Below, piece after piece: positions 59,852-64,000 of a DNA stretch of 64,000 bases. Source of the DNA: Asparagopsis taxiformis. Its lineage: Eukaryota; Rhodophyta; Florideophyceae; Bonnemaisoniales; Bonnemaisoniaceae. A model generated the notes under the pieces. It worked only from the letters and a program-made list of their open reading frames with translations, was not told where the DNA came from and made no database searches. Positions within the stretch are counted from its first letter, which is position 1, and every line of letters begins with the position of its first letter. The position numbers and the translations under genes are program-made. The stretch spans positions 62,001 to 126,000 of the forward strand of contig JALQPE010001687.1 in NCBI GenBank assembly GCA_030407315.1. The letters run 5' to 3'.

Positions 59852-60852
59852 TTTTCTTTTCTGCCTGTGGGTACATATCTCAATTTGGGATGCAATGGTA
59901 TTTGTTAAGGTACGTTAGTCTCCTAATCACCATCAATTTCCCTCTCCAATTCAACGTCACTAACTTGTTTCCTTTCTCTACATCATTTTTTCTTCTTCTC
60001 TTCATTTCCTAGCTTATTCATGCAGCTCAATCAGTTGATAGATTTCTAGACTTTTCTAGTAGTTTTAGTTTTACTCGTCGGAATAGTGTTAGTTGTAGTA
60101 GCATTTTTAACATAGGGATTGTTTATTCTCAATGTAGCCTGCGCAAATAAACAAATCCAGAGTGAAGCTTCCCATATCGCACCCTCTTAGATTGCTACCT
60201 ATCCTACCGCGTATACCTCTCGCTAGCTCATAGTCACTACGAAATAAAAATTCCTAGCCGTACTATTCTGTCCATTCCCATATGAATACCATCCATGCCC
60301 CATCCTCATAGCGCTAGAACTGCCTTCCTCTACCCCAGAAAGATGCCCACGACAGCGTGACGCTCCATCTCATCCACCACTCCCAGACACCGAATTTTAC
60401 TATATCAGGACACTACTTTTACTGTCTCCAGGTGCTGCCCAGGGCAGCACGAAATACTGTCTCCAGGTGCTGCCCAGGGCAGCACGAAATACTGTCTCCA
60501 GGTGCTGCCCAGGGCAGCACGAAATACTGTCTACAGGTGCTGCCCAGGGCAGCACGAAATACTATCTACAGGTGCTGCCCAGGGCAGCACAAAGTACTGT
60601 CTACAGGTACTGCACAGGGCAGCACAAAGTACTGTCTACAGGTACTGCCCAGGACAATGAAAATCACTGTCTCCAGGTACTGCCCAGGACAGTGAAAATC
60701 ACTGTCTCCAGGTATTGCCCAGGACAGTGAAAATCACTGTCTCCAGGTATTGCCCAGGACAGTGAAAATCACTGTCTCCAGGTACTGCCCAGGACAGTGC
60801 ACCGTGTTGGTTCCATCTATTGTCCCAGGCAGCGTATTTCACTATCCGGCCA
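59852..60852 (+). repeat. direct repeat A, copy 1 (1001 bp)
   Basis: Starts TTTTCTTTTCTGCCTGTG and ends CACTATCCGGCCA. It is matched over its whole length by 62138-63138, with equal length and few changes. Its right third is the 35-bp minisatellite listed separately. No gene; it contains only short ORFs. Confidence 0.85.
60424..60800. repeat. 35-bp minisatellite with internal hairpins
   Basis: About eleven units of the type ACTGTCTCCAGGTGCTGCCC. Early units contain the perfect hairpin GTGCTGCCC-A-GGGCAGCAC; later units change gradually to GTACTGCCCAGGACAGTG and pair ACAGTGAAAATCACTGT across unit borders. ORFs reading through it are artefacts of the period. Confidence 0.85.
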
Positions 60853-62137
60853 CGTCTGTGTTTTCGGAAGTGGACGCGGACGTCCAGTCTCTCTAGTACG
60901 GGTCCTAGTCGGCCCCGAGATTTACTAGAACAAATGAACGTCCGCGTCCAAAAAAAAATAAAAATTTTTTGGATGCGGACGTCCACTTTCTCTAGTACAT
61001 ATGGCGGAATACTAGGGCCCGACATCCACTTTCTCTAGTACATATGGCGGAATACTAGGACCCGACATCCACTTTCTCTAGTACGTTTGGCGGAATACTA
61101 GGACCCGACATCCACTTTCTCTAGTACGTTTGGCGGAATACTAGGACCCGACATCCACTTTCTCTAGTACGTTTGGCGGAATACTAGGACCCGACATCCA
61201 CTTTCTCTAGTACATATGGCGGAATACTAGGACCCGACATCCACTTTCTCTAGTACATATGGCGGAATACTAGGACCCGACATCCACTTTCTCTAGTACA
61301 TATGGCGGAATACTAGGACCCGACATCCACTTTCTCTAGTACGTTTGGCGGAATACTAGGACCCGACATCCACTTTCTCTAGTACATATGGCGGAATACT
61401 AGGACCCGACATCCACTTTCTCTAGTACATATGGCGGAATACTAGGACCCGACATCCACTTTCTCTAGTACATATGGCGGAATACTAGGACCCGACATCC
61501 AGTATACAATATATCAGCGAAAACCGGGAGGGAAGAAATTACAGCGGATGGTAAATTCAGGGCCCATATCGGACCGTATTTTATTCTCTCATTTAGGAAA
61601 CTGCTCGTATACAATACGTCTCTCTAGAATAGGGAATACATATCTGGTCAGAATAGGAAATAAATACCCGGTTAGAATAGGAAATAAATACCCGGTTAGA
61701 ATAGGAAATACGTATCCAGCCAGAATACAAAATACCTGTCAGCATATCGTCGATCACCCATCTCCCTCACTATCGCGTTCTCCCTACCATCCGAACGCCA
61801 TGCACCACCATCCGCACATACTGCAAGAACCCTCACGACCTAGATTACAAAAAATACGCTCCTTCCCAATACCATCCCCGCTTTCCTCGACACCACCCCA
61901 GCCCATTAAATCATCAAGACATCAAACACGAACATGGTCAGCAAAATCTTACACCACTTGAAACGCACTCTCACTTCTATCGTATGCCCCAAAATATACA
62001 CATACCAGAAACACCTCACAGCTTCATTCCCCATCTTCCTACATCCCTTCTTCACTCTCCTTCAGTCCTGCCGTTCCTGCTTCACCACTCCTGCATCACA
62101 TACACAACATCAGAATCAACCACAACAGTCAGACTAA
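60853..62137. repeat. repeat element B, copy 2, with a 12-unit 43-bp minisatellite
   Basis: Homologous to 16923-17830. The 43-bp array runs from about 60977 to 61502 with twelve units against three in the other copy. Beyond it the copies agree closely down to CATCACATACA near 62104, and this copy breaks off at CAGTCAGACTA next to repeat A. It lies exactly between the two A copies. Confidence 0.85.
61548..61961 (+). CDS. small ORF with octapeptide repeats, 137 aa (uncertain)
   Basis: Counterpart of the ORF at 17233, with five RIGNKYPV-type octapeptides instead of six and a slightly different C-terminus caused by a changed stop. Reading frame preserved in both copies; function unknown. Confidence 0.3.
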   Translation: MVNSGPISDRILFSHLGNCSYTIRLSRIGNTYLVRIGNKYPVRIGNKYPVRIGNTYPARIQNTCQHIVDHPSPSLSRSPYHPNAMHHHPHILQEPSRPRLQKIRSFPIPSPLSSTPPQPIKSSRHQTRTWSAKSYTT

Positions 62138-63138
62138 TTTTCTTTTCTGCCTGTGAGTACATATCTCAATTTGGGATGCAATGGTATTTGTTAAGGTACG
62201 TTAGTCTCCTAATCACCATCAATTTCCCTCTCCAATTCAACGTCACTAACTTGTTTCCTTTCTATACATCATTTTTTCTTCTTCTCTTCATTTCCTAGCT
62301 TATTCATGCAGCTCAATCAGTTGATAGATTTCTAGACTTTTCTAGTAGTTTTAGTTTTACTCGTCGGAATAGTGTTAGTTGTAGTAGCATTTTTAACATA
62401 GGGATTGTTTATTCTCAATGTAGCCTGCGCAAATAAACAAATCCAGAGTGAAGCTTCCCATATCGCACCCTCTTAGATTGCTACCTATCCTACCGCGTAT
62501 ACCTCTCGCTAGCTCATAGTCACTACGAAATAAAAATTCCTAGCCGTACTATTCTGTCCATTCCCATATGAATACCGTCCATGCCCCATCCTCATAGCGC
62601 TAGAACTGCCTTCCTCTACCCCAGAAAGATGCCCACGACAGCGTGACGCTCCATCTCATCCACCACTCCCAGACACCGAATTTTACTATATCAGGACACT
62701 ACTTTTACTGTCTCCAGGTGCTGCCCAGGGCAGCACGAAATACTGTCTCCAGGTGCTGCCCAGGACAGCACAAAGTACTATCTCCAGGTGCTGCCCAGGG
62801 CAGCACAAAGTACTGTCTACAGGTGCTGCCCAGGGCAGCACAAAGTACTGTCTACAGGTGCTGCCCAGGGCAGCACGAAATACTGTCTACAGGTACTGCC
62901 CAGGGCAGCACAAAGTACTGTCTACAGGTACTGCCCAGGACAGTGAAAATCACTGTCTCCAGGTATTGCCCAGGACAGTGAAAATCACTGTCTCCAGGTA
63001 CTGCCCAGGACAGTGAAAATCACTGTCTCCAGGTATTGCCCAGGACAGTGAAAATCACTGTCTCCAGGTACTGCCCAGGACAGTGCACCGTGTTGGTTCC
63101 ATCTATTGTCCCAGGCAGCGTATTTCACTATCCGGCCA
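62138..63138 (+). repeat. direct repeat A, copy 2 (1001 bp)
   Basis: Same start and end as copy 1, in the same orientation, 2286 bases downstream. Minisatellite units (about 62706-63085) differ in sequence order from copy 1 although the total length is equal. Confidence 0.85.
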
Positions 63139-63433
63139 TGTTGCCTTGGCCAATACAAAACACTATCCGCCAACACTGCCCAGTACAGTAAATTACATCA
63201 TATCCAACTATTGAATAAATCATTAATTTTACTGTCTCCATTCACTGCCTCAGACAGTACTGTGAGACAGTGTTTTTTTACTGTCTGCAGACAGTGTTCC
63301 GTACTGTCTGCCAGACAGTGCAAATCACTGTCTCCAAGTGTGGCATTAATTTTCATTTGCCGCATAGTGATTTTTACTGTCTCAGACAGTAAAAATCACT
63401 GTCTCGCAGTACTGTCTGAGGCCCCCTTTTCAA
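63139..63433. repeat. cluster of ACTGTCT/AGACAGT inverted motifs
   Basis: Contains ACTGTCTGCAGACAGT, ACTGTCTGCCAGACAGT and TTTTTACTGTCTCAGACAGT followed by AAAAA, each a palindrome or nearly so. The heptamer also opens every minisatellite unit to the left. It ends at the truncated gypsy fragment. Confidence 0.65.
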
Positions 63434-63444
63434 CACCGTAGTGG

Positions 63445-64000
63445 GATGGACAAACAGAGATACTTAATCGAAAGATTGAGGAAATGATTAGAGCCTTCGC
63501 TAACTACAACAAAACCAACTGGGACGAATACTTAGTCCACTTTGAAGTAGCTTACAACTCTTCAATACATGCTGCCACTAGTTTCACACCCTTCTTCCTC
63601 ACATATGGGCAACACCCTAGGACCCTTCCCATAGAAACCTTAGAAACAGAAAACTCGACTGCAGAAAAATTCATATCCACCATAGGAAAAGCTACCAAAC
63701 AAGCCATCGAAAACATAAAGAAAGCAAATGAATCAATGGCAAAGCAAGCCAATAGGAAGCGTTTACCGACTCCATTCAAGGTCAATGACAAGGTTATGCT
63801 GTCCACAGCAAACCTAACCCTTGAAGATGGATCGTGTACAAGAAAGCTTCACCCAAAGTTTTGTGGACCATTTGAAATCACTGAGAAGATCAATGAAGTT
63901 ACTTTTCGATTGAACCTTCCCCAACTAATGATCGATCGCAAAATCCACAATGCATTTCACTCTAGCCTCCTCAAACCTTACGTAGAGGACACATTCGAGC
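63445..64000 (+). pseudogene. Ty3/gypsy integrase C-terminal fragment (partial at both ends)
   Basis: One open frame runs from 63445 to the window end and lacks a start codon. DGQTEILNRKIEEM carries the catalytic Glu of the integrase core. YNSSIHAATSFTPFFLTYGQ, PTPFKVNDKVML and KLHPKFCGPFEITEKI are the core end and the GPF/Y-type C-terminal module of gypsy integrases. A TAG precedes DGQTE at 63439-63441, where the frame meets the palindrome-rich repeat, so the 5' part of the element has been cut off there. The element may continue intact to the right, beyond the window. Confidence 0.85.

Noticed and set aside
60357..60730. ORFs with CCPGQH-type peptide repeats
   Set aside because: They read through the 35-bp array in several frames. 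Three units make 105 bases, so any stop-free frame stays open; no sign of a real protein.
59852..63138. Classical LTR retrotransposon with 1-kb LTRs
   Set aside because: The A repeats lack TG...CA ends, primer site and polypurine tract, and element B has no retroelement genes.

Overview
The window reads as nuclear DNA of a eukaryote packed with transposable elements. It holds long, mostly intronless ORFs, two complete Ty1/copia elements with target-site duplications, a piggyBac-type element, two TNP2/Plavaka-like (CACTA group) transposase genes, the edge of a Ty3/gypsy integrase, several families of palindromic or minisatellite-bearing repeats, and almost no recognisable housekeeping gene. 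This fits a repeat-rich alga, and a florideophyte red alga of the Chondrus type is my best guess. That assignment is inference; no marker gene in the window proves it.

Layout. 1-3 kb: the tail of one ORF and two unrecognised convergent genes. 3.4-6.9 kb: an intact gene for a ParB-like/DNA methyltransferase/SET fusion protein. 7.2-8.3 kb: two palindromic repeat loci. 8.8-12.4 kb: a convergent ParB-like/2-oxoglutarate dioxygenase gene broken by one in-frame stop and one probable frameshift. 12.6-16.5 kb: a piggyBac-type element between two more copies of the palindromic repeat. 16.9-18.9 kb: a minisatellite-rich repeat. 19.06-25.51 kb: a minus-strand copia element with identical LTRs and a single nonsense codon in its polyprotein. 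25.9-31.3 kb: an intact TNP2/Plavaka-like transposase gene converging on a coiled-coil protein gene. 32.0-41.6 kb: a second methyltransferase-SET gene, cut in two by a plus-strand copia element (34.59-41.0 kb) with an intact polyprotein. 42-44 kb: repeats. 44.2-48.2 kb: an intact ParB-like/2OG dioxygenase gene. 48.4-50.6 kb: repeats. 50.6-53.7 kb: a third ParB-like/dioxygenase gene truncated by a repeat element. 54.4-58.6 kb: another palindromic repeat and a decayed TNP2-like transposase gene with three in-frame stops. 59.5-63.4 kb: a long hairpin and an A-B-A arrangement of 1-kb direct repeats around a minisatellite element. 63.4-64 kb: a gypsy integrase fragment.

The main result is a family of five related genes in two architectures. 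Type A is (ParB-like)-N6/N4 DNA methyltransferase-SET (3450-6917; 31987-41595, where no ParB motif is visible). Type B is ParB-like-2OG-Fe(II) dioxygenase (8758-12398, 44225-48181, 50649-53743). Twice an A gene sits next to a B gene, once convergent and once divergent, and the second pair is bracketed by copies of one repeat family. A reasonable hypothesis is a transposon-associated or selfish cassette that couples a DNA-base and histone methylation writer to an oxidative eraser or modifier, both aimed by ParB-like domains. One copy of each type is intact, and the other three were broken in three different ways.

A second system is carried by the copia elements. Both encode an extra double zinc-finger protein between the 5' LTR and the polyprotein. 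Its ATG appears to be created by splicing of a roughly 95-nt intron. Both leaders also carry an antisense tRNA-like Pol III box pair and a primer site matching the anticodon arm of initiator tRNA-Met.
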